The notes under the pieces: model-generated
The model's input: the letters and a program-made list of their open reading frames with translations, nothing else
What the model was told of the DNA's origin: nothing
The model's database searches: none
Translations under genes and position numbers: made by a program
In this document: positions 20,754 through 30,813 of the stretch, in pieces
Layout: the number at the start of each line of letters is the position of its first letter
Position numbering within the stretch: the stretch's first letter is position 1
Assembly: GCF_007280555.1 (NCBI RefSeq)
Contig: NZ_VKDB01000004.1
Location: 62,001-126,000, forward strand
Reading direction: 5' to 3'
Length of the DNA stretch: 64,000 bases
Source: Deinococcus detaillensis
Lineage (GTDB): Bacteria; Deinococcota; Deinococci; Deinococcales; Deinococcaceae

Positions 20754-21268
20754 TTAACCCGCCTGCTCCGGCTCAAAGTCCTGACTGGCCAGCACCACCG
20801 ACGTTTCCACTTGCCGGTCTGGAATGTTCCAGAAGGTTCGCAGCAAGGCATTCTTTCGGCTCTCCGAAACCAAGGCGAAGCCGTGCCTTTGGTAAAACCG
20901 GATGGCCCACGTCGCCGCTTGCCAAGTTCCGATCAAGATGGGCTTGGACGTTTGGGATGTCAAATCTGCGAGAAGCTGGCCGCCGATGCCCTGACCCCGC
21001 TGGGCGCTGCGGACGTAGGCGTGGCGAATCAGATTGACCTCCCCCTTGTCTTGGATTCCCATCACGCCGGTCACCCGCCCCGCGTCCACTCCGTCACCCT
21101 CAACCCAGCAGCGGAAGCGCACACCGTCCGCGATTTGCCCGGTTAATTCCGACTCGCTCATATAAGGTTCAACCCAGCGGTCTGCCGGAATGATGCCCTT
21201 GTATGCGCTGGCGGCGTCGTTGATGACCGCGTAGATTTCGGGCAGGTCACTGGCTGAGGCGTCCCTAA

Positions 21269-21272
<4 letters not shown>
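20754..21272 (-). CDS. GNAT-family N-acetyltransferase
   Basis: A 172-residue acetyl-CoA-dependent transferase. It starts with MIRDASASDLPEIYAVIN and carries the acetyl-CoA loop RSAQRGQGIGGQLL near residue 95 and a C-terminal AIRFYQRHGFALV segment typical of the fold. Its ATG at 21272 overlaps the stop of the upstream LacI-type regulator gene (ATGA), which fixes the start and implies translational coupling. The acceptor is unknown. A longer in-frame reading into the regulator gene is a shadow. Confidence 0.87.
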
Positions 21273-22282
<1,010 letters not shown>

Positions 22283-22410
22283 TCTAACCCCAGAACGCGG
22301 CGGCGTGGAAGCAGCTTCCAAAGGCATTTAGAGTGGGAGGGGACAAAGGCCAGCCGGTTAGGGCGCAAAATGCGGACAAAGCCGGTGAAGCTGAAACGAA
22401 GGAAGTGAAG

Positions 22411-23088
22411 ATGACCGAAGTTGAGCACACGCCCACCCAACCCAGCCGCGATGGCCACGCCAGTGGGAGCAGTAGCCACAGCCGTCCTTGGTATGTCTCG
22501 CTGCTGTTTGCGCTGGCAGCCGTTGCCCTGCTGCTCGGCGGCGCGTGGGTGTACGCCCGCTTGCAAAGCCCTTTTCCCTTTTTCGGCACCGCCTACACGC
22601 CGCCGCTGAGCGCTCCGAGTTTGTCCGGCACCGATCAAAGCGGCAACGCCTACACCTTTGCGCCGAACGGCAAAACCACCGCGCTGTTTTTCGGCTTCAC
22701 CCATTGCCCCAACATCTGCCCGCTGAGCCTGACCTATTTGAATCAGCTGCGTGAGACATTACCCGCCGCCGAGCGCCAGAACTTTCAAATCGTGTTCGTC
22801 AGCGTCGATCCGCAGCGCGACACGCCGCCGCTCATCAAAAGCTATCTCAGCTTTTTCGGCAATGCGGTGGGCGTGCATATTCCCGAACCCCAACTGGCGA
22901 AGGTGGCGCTGAGCTACGGCGCGGCCTATACCAAAGCCGACATCAAAGGGCCGGACGATTATCAAGTCAACCACACCACCGCCACTTACCTGATCGACAA
23001 GCAGGGCAAAATCCGCTTGCTGTGGGACTACACCCAGTTGCCGCAGCTCAAGCGCTTAGAGGCCGACGTCAATGAGGTGATGCGGTGA
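22411..23088 (+). CDS. SCO1/SenC-family copper chaperone for cytochrome oxidase
   Basis: A 225-residue thioredoxin-fold protein with an N-terminal membrane anchor (about 27-48) exposing the domain outside the membrane. The copper site is complete: Cys99 and Cys103 in THCPNICP and His188 in YQVNHTTATY. Such proteins deliver copper to the CuA centre of haem-copper oxidase subunit II. ATG at 22411 follows GGAAGTGAAG; a longer frame lacks a ribosome site. It overlaps ctaG by 4 bp (GTGA), and the HD-domain gene follows 9 bp after ctaG. Confidence 0.9.
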   Translation: MTEVEHTPTQPSRDGHASGSSSHSRPWYVSLLFALAAVALLLGGAWVYARLQSPFPFFGTAYTPPLSAPSLSGTDQSGNAYTFAPNGKTTALFFGFTHCPNICPLSLTYLNQLRETLPAAERQNFQIVFVSVDPQRDTPPLIKSYLSFFGNAVGVHIPEPQLAKVALSYGAAYTKADIKGPDDYQVNHTTATYLIDKQGKIRLLWDYTQLPQLKRLEADVNEVMR

Positions 23089-23930
23089 GCTTGGCTGCTG
23101 CTCCCAGCGGCCTTGACGCCAATAATCTCAGTCCCAGCCTCAGTGAGTTGCTGGCCCTGCGCTTCGACGCTTGGGTCTGGCTGCCACTGATTTTGGTGGG
23201 CGCGTGGTACTTCGTGGCCTTTGCCCGCAGCCGCAAAACAAGTCCTAACGCTTGGCCGATCTGGCGGGCAGTGCTGTTCGGGCTGGCGCTGATCTGCACC
23301 GTGATCGTGACCCAGAGTCAGGCGATCACACTGACCCTCAACAGCATGGCGCTCTACATGGGCCGCCTGATGGTGCTGGCCGAACTGGTGCCGCCACTGG
23401 CCGTGCTGGGGATGCCGCGCCATCTCAAGATTTCGCGTGAGTCCGCGCTGGGCCGCGTCCTCAGCGTCATCCTCGATCCGTGGGTGGTGCTGGCGCTGTG
23501 GGTGGCTATCCTTATTTTCTGGAATATTCCAGCTGGATTTAACGCCAGCATCGTCACCAACACGGCCGGCGCACTCCTGCCAGGCTTGTACCTGCTGGGC
23601 GGCCTGCTGGTCTGGTCAGTGATTTTGCGGCCCCTGCCGAGCATTCAGGGGCGCAGTTTGGGCAACCGGGGCTGGTTCGGGCTGCTCAGCGGGCTGCCGA
23701 TGATGGCGGTAGCGGCGGTGTGGCTGTATAGCCCCAAAGTGCTGTACACGCCTTACGTGAGTGCGCTGTGCTTGTGGAACCTGACTCCGCTGCAAAACCA
23801 GAGCATCAGCGGCTGGATCATGATGCTGGCGGGCCTGCCGGGCATGGCGGTGGCCTTGGTGCAACTGATGGGCTGGCTGATCGAACTCGCCGACAGCGGC
23901 ACGCAAACGCCGCCTCCGCCCACCGCCTAA
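23085..23930 (+). CDS. ctaG: CtaG-like cytochrome c oxidase assembly protein
   Basis: A 281-residue multi-spanning membrane protein of the caa3_CtaG family with about seven helices. Features include the conserved MALYMGRLMVLAELVPPLAVLG region and WNLTPLQNQSISGWIMML near the C terminus. Family members help assemble caa3-type oxidase, probably at the copper-loading step, which fits coupling to the SCO gene. The GTG start lies inside the end of sco. No oxidase structural subunit genes occur in the window. Confidence 0.87.
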   Translation: MSLAAAPSGLDANNLSPSLSELLALRFDAWVWLPLILVGAWYFVAFARSRKTSPNAWPIWRAVLFGLALICTVIVTQSQAITLTLNSMALYMGRLMVLAELVPPLAVLGMPRHLKISRESALGRVLSVILDPWVVLALWVAILIFWNIPAGFNASIVTNTAGALLPGLYLLGGLLVWSVILRPLPSIQGRSLGNRGWFGLLSGLPMMAVAAVWLYSPKVLYTPYVSALCLWNLTPLQNQSISGWIMMLAGLPGMAVALVQLMGWLIELADSGTQTPPPPTA

Positions 23931-23939
23931 ACTGCAGAC

Positions 23940-24539
23940 ATGTTTCCCACCCCAGCCCAAGCCGAGCAGCTTCTTCGAGAGGCCGAAGCGCTCAATCCCG
24001 GCGGCTGGGCGGCGCACTCGCGCTTTGTGGCACAGGCCGCCCGCGCCATAGCCGGGCATCATCCTGACCTCGATCCTGTGCGGGCTTACGTGCTGGGACT
24101 GCTCCACGATATTGGACGGCGGACTGGCCCCAACCAAGACCGACATATTTTGGATGGCCATGACTTTTTGCTCTCGCTCGGCTCCCCCGACGCCGCCCGC
24201 ATCGCCCTGACCCACAGCTTTCCAGTGGCTGATCTGGCGACCTTACAGGGCGAGTGGGACGGCACCGCTCAGGAGTGGGCGCGGCTGAGTGAGCTGCTGA
24301 CCGCCGCCCAGATCACCGAAGAAGACCGCTTGCTACAACTTTGCGACGCGCTGGCCCTGGCGGATGGATTTTGCACCGTGCAGGAGCGTTTGGTGGACGT
24401 GACCCTGCGCTACGGATTTAACGCGGCGACGCCGCACAAATGGCGGGCCATGCTCAAACTCAAAGCCGACTTTGACGTCAAATGTGAAAGAAATGTGTAC
24501 AGCTTGCTGCCAGGATTGGTTGAGCGCCTGACGCAATGA
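23940..24539 (+). CDS. HD-domain phosphohydrolase-like protein
   Basis: A 199-residue HD-superfamily protein. Metal ligands are visible as His in HSRFVAQ, the HD pair in GLLHDIGRRTG and a later Asp in QLCDALALADG. Related proteins hydrolyse nucleotides or phosphate esters in the cytoplasm. It starts 9 bp after ctaG, so it is probably on the sco-ctaG transcript, although no functional link is known. Substrate is not predictable. Confidence 0.82.
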   Translation: MFPTPAQAEQLLREAEALNPGGWAAHSRFVAQAARAIAGHHPDLDPVRAYVLGLLHDIGRRTGPNQDRHILDGHDFLLSLGSPDAARIALTHSFPVADLATLQGEWDGTAQEWARLSELLTAAQITEEDRLLQLCDALALADGFCTVQERLVDVTLRYGFNAATPHKWRAMLKLKADFDVKCERNVYSLLPGLVERLTQ

Positions 24540-24610
24540 CCGGATTGACACAATTAACAAAAGAGCCAAAAAATGGGTCTGATGCAGGCGGTGTGATGAA
24601 TTTGACATTT

Positions 24611-24647
24611 TGAAAGTGACCTGCAAGAGTTCTGTAGGTCACTTTCA
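24611..24647 (+). promoter_or_regulatory. Long leader hairpin upstream of a small ORF
   Basis: TGAAAGTGACCTGCA (24611-24625) and TGTAGGTCACTTTCA (24633-24647) pair over 15 bp with one G.U wobble and a 7-nt loop. No T-run follows, so it is not a standard terminator for the HD gene. It ends 15 nt before the AAGGAG ribosome site of the next ORF and could be an operator dyad or an RNA control element. Confidence 0.6.
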
Positions 24648-24678
24648 GGCAGACTGGGCATTAAGGAGAACTAAAATC

Positions 24679-24912
24679 ATGCACCAGAAGTTCATCAGCC
24701 CAGCATCCTTCTCGCGGGCGCTGTGTCATCTTGTGGCTTTGGGAACGTTATCGGCCAGCGAAGCCGTCAAATACCGCAGCGGTGTAGTGCCGCACGATTT
24801 TCAGTTGCTGCTGCCGCACGGCGCGGTGATGCGCCACAGTCCGGGCGGCTACGTTATTCAGGGCGGCAACCCCGGCGCGTTTCAGGCCGACCTGGCCTGG
24901 GCGCTGGCCTGA
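24679..24912 (+). CDS. Small hypothetical protein
   Basis: A 77-residue protein with no recognised family. It has AAGGAG 11 nt before the ATG, supporting translation. It has a helical N-terminal part (FSRALCHLVALGTLSASEAV) and a short C-terminal part with GGYVIQGGNPGAFQADLAWALA. There is no clear signal peptide or membrane helix. It is preceded by a long hairpin and stands apart from the HD gene by 139 bp, which suggests its own control. Function unknown. Confidence 0.55.
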   Translation: MHQKFISPASFSRALCHLVALGTLSASEAVKYRSGVVPHDFQLLLPHGAVMRHSPGGYVIQGGNPGAFQADLAWALA

Positions 24913-25062
24913 AACTTCCAACTTGGTTAGGGCTTAGAGCAGTTCTCCAAATTACGTCACCGGAATAGCGGCCTCCCGGCGACCCCATTGTCTTGTGCAC
25001 AGCGGCACCCATCGGGCCTGCCCGCCTCCGTCCTGCTCGCTGTATTTCACTCCCGCTGGTCG

Positions 25063-25087
25063 GTCATAAGAATAGTATTTTTATGAC
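25063..25087. repeat. Small inverted repeat downstream of the helicase gene
   Basis: GTCATAA (25063-25069) and TTATGAC (25081-25087) are exact complements around an 11-nt AT-rich centre. It lies in the 182-bp gap between the small ORF and the helicase stop and could be a weak terminator or protein site. Nothing else is apparent in that gap. Confidence 0.4.
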
Positions 25088-25094
25088 AAATGCT

Positions 25095-27998
25095 TTAGGC
25101 GGTGACGCCTTCAGCGGAATAAGTATCAGCCGCCAGCCAAGCCCGCGCCACCGGATCACTGAGCAGCGCCACATTGACCCATTCGCCTTCGGTATTGGCC
25201 GAGAGCTTGAGCCGCACTTGCAAGTCAGGGTTAAGCTGATAAAAGCCCGTTTTGACGCGCTGCCACAGTTTGCGGGCTGGTTGATAATTGCTCCCTACTT
25301 CGGCGCGGGCCAGCACATGATTAAAGTAACTGCGCTTACGCCGCGCTTCCCTCAGCACACTCTCTGCGAAGGAGTCCAGGTTGAGCTGCAAGCTATCCAC
25401 GTAAAAGCCTGTTCGGCGCTTGTGCAACTCAGCTTCATTGAGCGGCGGATCTTGTAAGGTCGAAGCGTAATTTGGCCCCAGCGCCAGCATCATGCTCAGG
25501 AAATAGTATTCTGCGCCTTCCGGCATTAAGCGCACCAATTTGTCGCTCACCAGCACGTCCAGCGCGGCGGGGCGCACCCGTGCGTAGATCAGGCCGAGGC
25601 TGCGCTGAGCATACTGGGCGTCCTGCGCGGCGCGGCTGAGGGCCAGTATCTGCGGCGTGCGGCCAAACACATCGGTCTGGGTCACGTCGGCTCCGCGCTC
25701 CAGCAATGCTTCTGTCAGCGCCAGATTGCCCGCCAGTACCGCCAACATCAGCGGCGTCAGGTTTTCGGGGGTGCGGTGATCCACGCCGTATTTGTCGGCG
25801 TCACTGAGTACCGAGCGCGGGTTGGCTCCGGATTCATAATTTTTGCGGTATTTGTCAGCCACCGCTTGCCACTGAATCTGGCGGTCTTTGGCATTGTTGC
25901 GCAAATACGCCTGAGCAGGCTTGATTTTGAGGTCACGCAGCTCGGTCAGCAAACTCTCGGAGCGGTTCAGCACCGCGAAATCCACCAACGAGCGGGCCAC
26001 TTTGGCGTCACTCGGCTGGGTACGCACTTCATTTTCCATCCGGCGCAAGACTTCCGGCGTCCAGACTTCCCACGGCACCGGCTTTTGCTGCAAAATTCGG
26101 CGGCGAATATCACCGGCCTGCTCTTTTTTCCCTTGCAATTCCAGCTTGCGGGCCTCGCGCTCCCAGTCGTCGCGGCTGGCCTTTTTGACCTGGAGCTGCT
26201 CGGCTTCGTCGCCCAGCTCCACGCCCAGCAAGCTCAGCAGCGGGTGGCGGGTGTCAGCTTCAATCAGGGTCACGCGGCGGACGGCGCGGGTCACAGCCAC
26301 ATACAGGGCATTGACATAAAACTTGTAGATTTCCAGGGACTTATCGGTTTTGTCTTTGGCGCGGCTGTATTTGAGGTTGTCTTTTTGCAAATCAGCCAGT
26401 TCAACGCCCTCGGTGATCTGGCGGTAGGTGGCCCGCTCACCGCTGATAAAGTTGTACAAAATGATATTGGGATATTCCAGGCCCTTGGCTTCGTGAACGC
26501 TGAAGACCAGCGGCGTGCCAAAGACTTTGCGTGCCCCGGCTTTGTCGCTGTCGCGCAGCACCAATACAGCGTACTCGGTGCTGTCACGGGTCTGCTCATC
26601 AAGGTGCTTTTTGACCCGTACATCATCCGGCAAGAAGGTTACGCTGCCCGCTTCAGCCGCCACCGCCTCCACCAAAAAATTACTTTCGCGGTCAATGCTG
26701 CCAAAGCGGGCGTGCTTGATTTTGAGCAGATCATTGGCGACCCGCGTGACCTGCGAGGCGTTGCGGAAATTGGCCCGAAGAACATTGATGGCTTGCCGCT
26801 CAGCCAAAGCGGGATCATTCCACAGCAGCGTTTTCACTGCCGCCCACGAAAAGAAATTGGGGTGGACAATCTGGTTGCTGTCGCCGCACAGCAAAAACTG
26901 GCCGGGCACTTTAAGGCTTCTGAGAATCAGCGCAAGTTGAGCCGCCGTCAGGTCTTGTACCTCGTCCACCACCACAAAGTCCACACTGGGCGAGACCTGC
27001 GGCAAATACTCGGCGGCCAGCAGACTGGAATCGTATAAGCGTGCCTCGGCCAGCCAATTCAGGTAATTTTGAAAGAACTGGTCAATCAGCGGACGCTGCT
27101 CGGCGGCGTAAATAGATTGCCGCACCCCCAGCCCAAGGTACGCTTCACGGCTCAGCGGGCCGCTCGGCGAACTGCTCAGCACGCCCCGAAACTCCTCAAA
27201 CAGTTGGTGGGCGTCGGTGAAGCTCAGATTAGGTTGCCGCACAAACCAAGTTTGAAAATCCTCAAAGCGCACTTCACGTCCCCTCGGTACCCGAATGGTG
27301 GACAGGTAATCTTTGAACGACAAAAACTGCACGTCTTGGCTCTCATTTTCAAAGCCGTGCGCGGCGTACAGCTCAGCGGCGCTTTGGGCCAGATATGGTG
27401 AGAGCGTGACATACAGCACTTGGCCGGGTAATTCGCGCAGCTTTTGCAGGGTCAGGGCGGTTTTGCCGCTGCCCGCCGACCCCACCAAAATCACCGGCGC
27501 AGGCGTGCGGTACACGGCGTCTTGAGTATCGTCAAACGAAATCACTTTGTCCAGCACGTGAAATTCGCGGCGGCTGGGATGCAAATAGCGCACTGGATGG
27601 GCGCGAGCGCTGATCTGTTCGGGGCTGTCGGAATCGGCGGAAAGCAGCTTGGCCTCGTCAAACTTGCCGGAATCCATTTTGCTGAGGTCGAGCGCCGCTC
27701 CGCGCAGAAAACGCGATTTCTCGTAGGCGTGCTGGTGAATGACTTCCAGCGCCAGACAGATTGTTTGCGAATCGTGCTTGACAAAAGTGAGCAGCAAGCG
27801 GTTGGTGTCGTCCAATTTGGCGCGGTAATACTGACCTTGGGCAAGCTTTTTGATGTCTGGGGTACGGAAATCGTCACGCTCTACCGCTTCACGCACTTTG
27901 GCAAGCTGTTTTTTAACCTTACTGGCATCAAGGTCGTGGTAAGTCATAAAACGCATGGGTTTCAGTTTGGCACACAGCAGCGCAAAGGGCCGCTCCAT
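25095..27998 (-). CDS. RelE-like/SF1 helicase/ankyrin fusion protein
   Basis: A 967-residue multidomain protein. Residues about 18-100 resemble a RelE/ParE-like toxin fold (KKLAQGQYYRAKL, NRLLLTFV, ICLALEVIHQHAYEKS). A UvrD/Rep-type superfamily 1 helicase core follows: Walker A GSAGSGKT at 173-180, Walker B VVVDEVQDL at 342-350, LLCGDSNQ near 369, the IV-like LRANFRNASQVTRVAN near 407, VHEAKGLEYPNIIL at 501-514 and the VI-like NALYVAVTRAVRR at 563-575. After a helical linker, residues about 735-815 contain ankyrin-like repeats (NLTPLMLAVLAGNLALTEAL, then FGRTPQILAL). The last 150 residues are unassigned. The exact N terminus is uncertain; ATG at 27998 has GAGGA too close, and 27956 or 27947 are alternatives. 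It lies 37 bp after valS on the same strand. A nucleic-acid surveillance or defence role is inference. Confidence 0.88.
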   Translation of the reverse strand: MERPFALLCAKLKPMRFMTYHDLDASKVKKQLAKVREAVERDDFRTPDIKKLAQGQYYRAKLDDTNRLLLTFVKHDSQTICLALEVIHQHAYEKSRFLRGAALDLSKMDSGKFDEAKLLSADSDSPEQISARAHPVRYLHPSRREFHVLDKVISFDDTQDAVYRTPAPVILVGSAGSGKTALTLQKLRELPGQVLYVTLSPYLAQSAAELYAAHGFENESQDVQFLSFKDYLSTIRVPRGREVRFEDFQTWFVRQPNLSFTDAHQLFEEFRGVLSSSPSGPLSREAYLGLGVRQSIYAAEQRPLIDQFFQNYLNWLAEARLYDSSLLAAEYLPQVSPSVDFVVVDEVQDLTAAQLALILRSLKVPGQFLLCGDSNQIVHPNFFSWAAVKTLLWNDPALAERQAINVLRANFRNASQVTRVANDLLKIKHARFGSIDRESNFLVEAVAAEAGSVTFLPDDVRVKKHLDEQTRDSTEYAVLVLRDSDKAGARKVFGTPLVFSVHEAKGLEYPNIILYNFISGERATYRQITEGVELADLQKDNLKYSRAKDKTDKSLEIYKFYVNALYVAVTRAVRRVTLIEADTRHPLLSLLGVELGDEAEQLQVKKASRDDWEREARKLELQGKKEQAGDIRRRILQQKPVPWEVWTPEVLRRMENEVRTQPSDAKVARSLVDFAVLNRSESLLTELRDLKIKPAQAYLRNNAKDRQIQWQAVADKYRKNYESGANPRSVLSDADKYGVDHRTPENLTPLMLAVLAGNLALTEALLERGADVTQTDVFGRTPQILALSRAAQDAQYAQRSLGLIYARVRPAALDVLVSDKLVRLMPEGAEYYFLSMMLALGPNYASTLQDPPLNEAELHKRRTGFYVDSLQLNLDSFAESVLREARRKRSYFNHVLARAEVGSNYQPARKLWQRVKTGFYQLNPDLQVRLKLSANTEGEWVNVALLSDPVARAWLAADTYSAEGVTA

Positions 27999-28035
27999 TC
28001 CTCAGCGGCCCTCCTCTACCCAGTTTTGAGGCGCT

Positions 28036-30813
28036 CTAGAACTGCGCCAGCACTTCTTCCAGCCGCACCTTTTGGGCGCTGAAATCAATGACGCGGCGGC
28101 GTTCTTCCTCGGTCACTTCGGCGGGGGCGCGGGCCACAAAGGCTTCGCTGCTGAGCTTGCCCTGCGCCTGCTTAATCTGCTTGTCCAGCTCAGCCAGGCG
28201 CTTTTTCTGCTTGCCCAGCCACTCGGCGGTGTCCACCGTGCCGTCGAGTGGGGCGCGGATAATCACGCCCGCATCCACGGCGCTCAGCGTGCGGCCCGAA
28301 AGCTGAGGTACCAGCGTCACGCGAGCAATGCCTTCCACCACGCGGGCGTTGTCGCTGACCAGGCTGGCCGCTTCGCCCTCCACCGCCACTTCCAGGCGGT
28401 CTTGCGGCGAGAGGCCCAGCTCGTTTTTGAGGACGCGGGCGGCGCTCACGGCGGCGCGGAGCCGGGTAAAGGCCTGGGCCGCTTCGTCATCTTGCAGGGC
28501 AGGGTTGGTTTCCGGCCAAGCGTGAACCGCGACTTGGCGGCGGTGGCCCAGCGCCTGATACAGCTCGGAGGTGATGAACGGCATGAACGGGTGCAGGAGT
28601 TTGAGGATGTGTTCCAGCACCAATTTCAGCGTCGCCAGCGTGCCGATGTTCGCCGCACTCATGCTGGGCTTGGCCGCTTCCAAATACCAATCGCAGTACT
28701 CGTCCCAGGTAAAAGCGTAAATGGTGCGAATCGCCGCGCCAAGGTCGAAAGCGTCCAAGTGCGCTGTGACTTCCGCCGTCACCGCGTTAAGGCGGCTGAT
28801 GATCCAGCGGTCGGCCAGGGTCAGCAGCTCCTTATGTTCGGCCAGGTGAGCCAGCAGGTCGCCGCTGCGCGGGTTGACCCCTTCCGGCATCTGCGAGGCG
28901 GCGCGGACATACGGGGCCAGCAGACCGTCGTCGGGCAGATCGGCGGCCACTTCCGAGAGGCGCAGGCGCACGAAGCGGGCGGCGTTCCAGAGTTTGTTGG
29001 CAAAGTTGCGGCCCTGCTCGTAGCGGCGGGCGTCGTGGCGGATGTCCTGACCGCCAGTGCTCAGGTAAGCGAAGGCGAAGCGCGAGGCGTCCACCCCGTA
29101 TTGGTCAAAGAGTTCCAGCGGGTCAATGCCGTTGCCCTTGCTCTTGGACATTTTCTGGCCCTTGCTATCGAGGTACAGGCCGTGCAGCATGATGGTATTG
29201 AAGGGAGCCTTGCCGGTCAGGCCGTAGGCGGCCATCTGCATCCGGGCCACCCAGAAGAACAAAATGTCGTAGCCCGTGACCAGCACCTGCGTCGGATAGA
29301 ACTTGAGGAAATCTTCGTTGCCCGCGTCAGGCCAGCCGAGGGTGGAAAACGGCCACAAGTTGGAGCTGAACCAAGTGTCGAACACGTCGGGGTCACGCTT
29401 CAAGGTGAGGTGGGCATACTGCGGGTCGGCGTCGCAGTCCAGATCCGGATTTTCCGGCGAAGGCACGTAGATGTTGCCCTGCTCGTCGTACCACGCCGGA
29501 ATCTGATGGCCCCACCAGAGCTGGCGCGAGATGTTCCAGTCGCGGATATTTTCCAGCCAATCGCGGTTGACTTTGGTGTAGCGCTCCGGCACGAACTGCA
29601 TTTCGCCTTTGTCTAAGCCCGCCAGCACCTGCTGGGCCAGCGGCTTGACATTGACAAACCACTGCAAGCTGACGATGGGTTCCACCGGGACTTTGGTGCG
29701 CTCAGACAGACCAATGGCGGTGTCGTGGTCTTTTTCTTCGACTAAATCGCCACTTTCAACGAGCGCTTTGACCACCGCTTTGCGGGCGGCGAAGCGCTCC
29801 AAGCCGCGAAACGGTTCGGGCACCAGATCAGAGGTCAGGTTGCCACTCAGGTCGATCACGCTGGGGCGGGCCAGGTTGTGCCGCTCGCCGATTTCAAAGT
29901 CGGTGGGGTCATGCGCGGGGGTGATTTTGAGTGCGCCCACGCCGAAGTCGCGTTCTACGGCGCTATCGGCAATGATCGGAATGAGTCGGTCGGTCAGCGG
30001 AATCCGCGCCTTCATCCCGACCAGATGCCTGAAGCGCTCATCTTCGGGATGAACGGCGATGGCCTGATCGGCGAAAATCGTTTCGGGCCGTACGGTGGCG
30101 ATCAGAATTTCTCCGGCCTCGCCGTTGCTGGCCGCCGCCTGCGAATCTTCCAATTTGTAGCTGAGGGTAGACATCTTGCCCTTGCGGACTTCGCGGTCAA
30201 TTTCCAGCTCGCTGAGGGTGGTCTGGGCGGCGGGGTCCCAGTTGACGATCCGCTCGCCCCGGTAGGCCAGACCCTCGTGGTAAAGCTTGACGAACTGATG
30301 CCGCACCGCTCGCGAAAGCCCCTCATCCATGGTGAAGCGCTCGCGGGTCCAGTCGGCGCTGACGCCGAGGCGGCGAAGTTGATCCAAAATGGTGCCGCCC
30401 GATTCGTTTTTCCAGCTCCAAACTTTTTCCAAGAAAGCCTCGCGCCCCAGGTCGTGCCGGGTCACGCCGCCGTCACGGAGCTGCTTTTCCACGACCACTT
30501 GCGTGCTGATTCCGGCGTGATCCATGCCCGGCAAGTACAGCGCTTCAAAGCCCGCCATGCGCTTGTAGCGGGTCAGGGTGTCGATCAGGGTGTTGTCTAA
30601 GGCGTGCCCGAGGTGCAGGCTGCCGGTCACGTTGGGCGGCGGAATGACAATGGTGAAGGGAGGCTTGGCGCTGGTGGCGTCAGCGCGGAAGGGTTCTTCA
30701 AACCATTTTTTGGCCCAGGCCGGTTCGGTGGCGGCGGGGTCGAAAGCCTTGGGCAGTTCGTTGAGGGCGTCAGGGTTGATGGTATTGGGGTTGATGGTAT
30801 TGGGTTCAGTCAT
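28036..30813 (-). CDS. valS: Valyl-tRNA synthetase
   Basis: A 925-residue class I aminoacyl-tRNA synthetase that charges tRNA-Val. The HIGH-type motif is in NVTGSLHLGHALDNT near residue 60, the editing domain follows, and KMSKS is present in GQKMSKSKGNGIDPLEL. The C terminus ends in the coiled-coil typical of ValRS (AEWLGKQKKRLAELDKQIK). Its ATG overlaps the stop of a NUDIX gene (ATGA), and both lie behind a T-box leader, so expression is predicted to respond to uncharged tRNA. The helicase-ankyrin gene follows 37 bp downstream. Confidence 0.96.
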   Translation of the reverse strand: MTEPNTINPNTINPDALNELPKAFDPAATEPAWAKKWFEEPFRADATSAKPPFTIVIPPPNVTGSLHLGHALDNTLIDTLTRYKRMAGFEALYLPGMDHAGISTQVVVEKQLRDGGVTRHDLGREAFLEKVWSWKNESGGTILDQLRRLGVSADWTRERFTMDEGLSRAVRHQFVKLYHEGLAYRGERIVNWDPAAQTTLSELEIDREVRKGKMSTLSYKLEDSQAAASNGEAGEILIATVRPETIFADQAIAVHPEDERFRHLVGMKARIPLTDRLIPIIADSAVERDFGVGALKITPAHDPTDFEIGERHNLARPSVIDLSGNLTSDLVPEPFRGLERFAARKAVVKALVESGDLVEEKDHDTAIGLSERTKVPVEPIVSLQWFVNVKPLAQQVLAGLDKGEMQFVPERYTKVNRDWLENIRDWNISRQLWWGHQIPAWYDEQGNIYVPSPENPDLDCDADPQYAHLTLKRDPDVFDTWFSSNLWPFSTLGWPDAGNEDFLKFYPTQVLVTGYDILFFWVARMQMAAYGLTGKAPFNTIMLHGLYLDSKGQKMSKSKGNGIDPLELFDQYGVDASRFAFAYLSTGGQDIRHDARRYEQGRNFANKLWNAARFVRLRLSEVAADLPDDGLLAPYVRAASQMPEGVNPRSGDLLAHLAEHKELLTLADRWIISRLNAVTAEVTAHLDAFDLGAAIRTIYAFTWDEYCDWYLEAAKPSMSAANIGTLATLKLVLEHILKLLHPFMPFITSELYQALGHRRQVAVHAWPETNPALQDDEAAQAFTRLRAAVSAARVLKNELGLSPQDRLEVAVEGEAASLVSDNARVVEGIARVTLVPQLSGRTLSAVDAGVIIRAPLDGTVDTAEWLGKQKKRLAELDKQIKQAQGKLSSEAFVARAPAEVTEEERRRVIDFSAQKVRLEEVLAQF

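Noticed and set aside
25776..27038. 420-codon plus-strand frame opposite the helicase fusion
   Set aside because: Antisense shadow; the minus-strand protein carries all helicase motifs.
28072..29616. 514-codon plus-strand frame opposite valS
   Set aside because: Shadow of valS; no domain, composition of a complementary frame.
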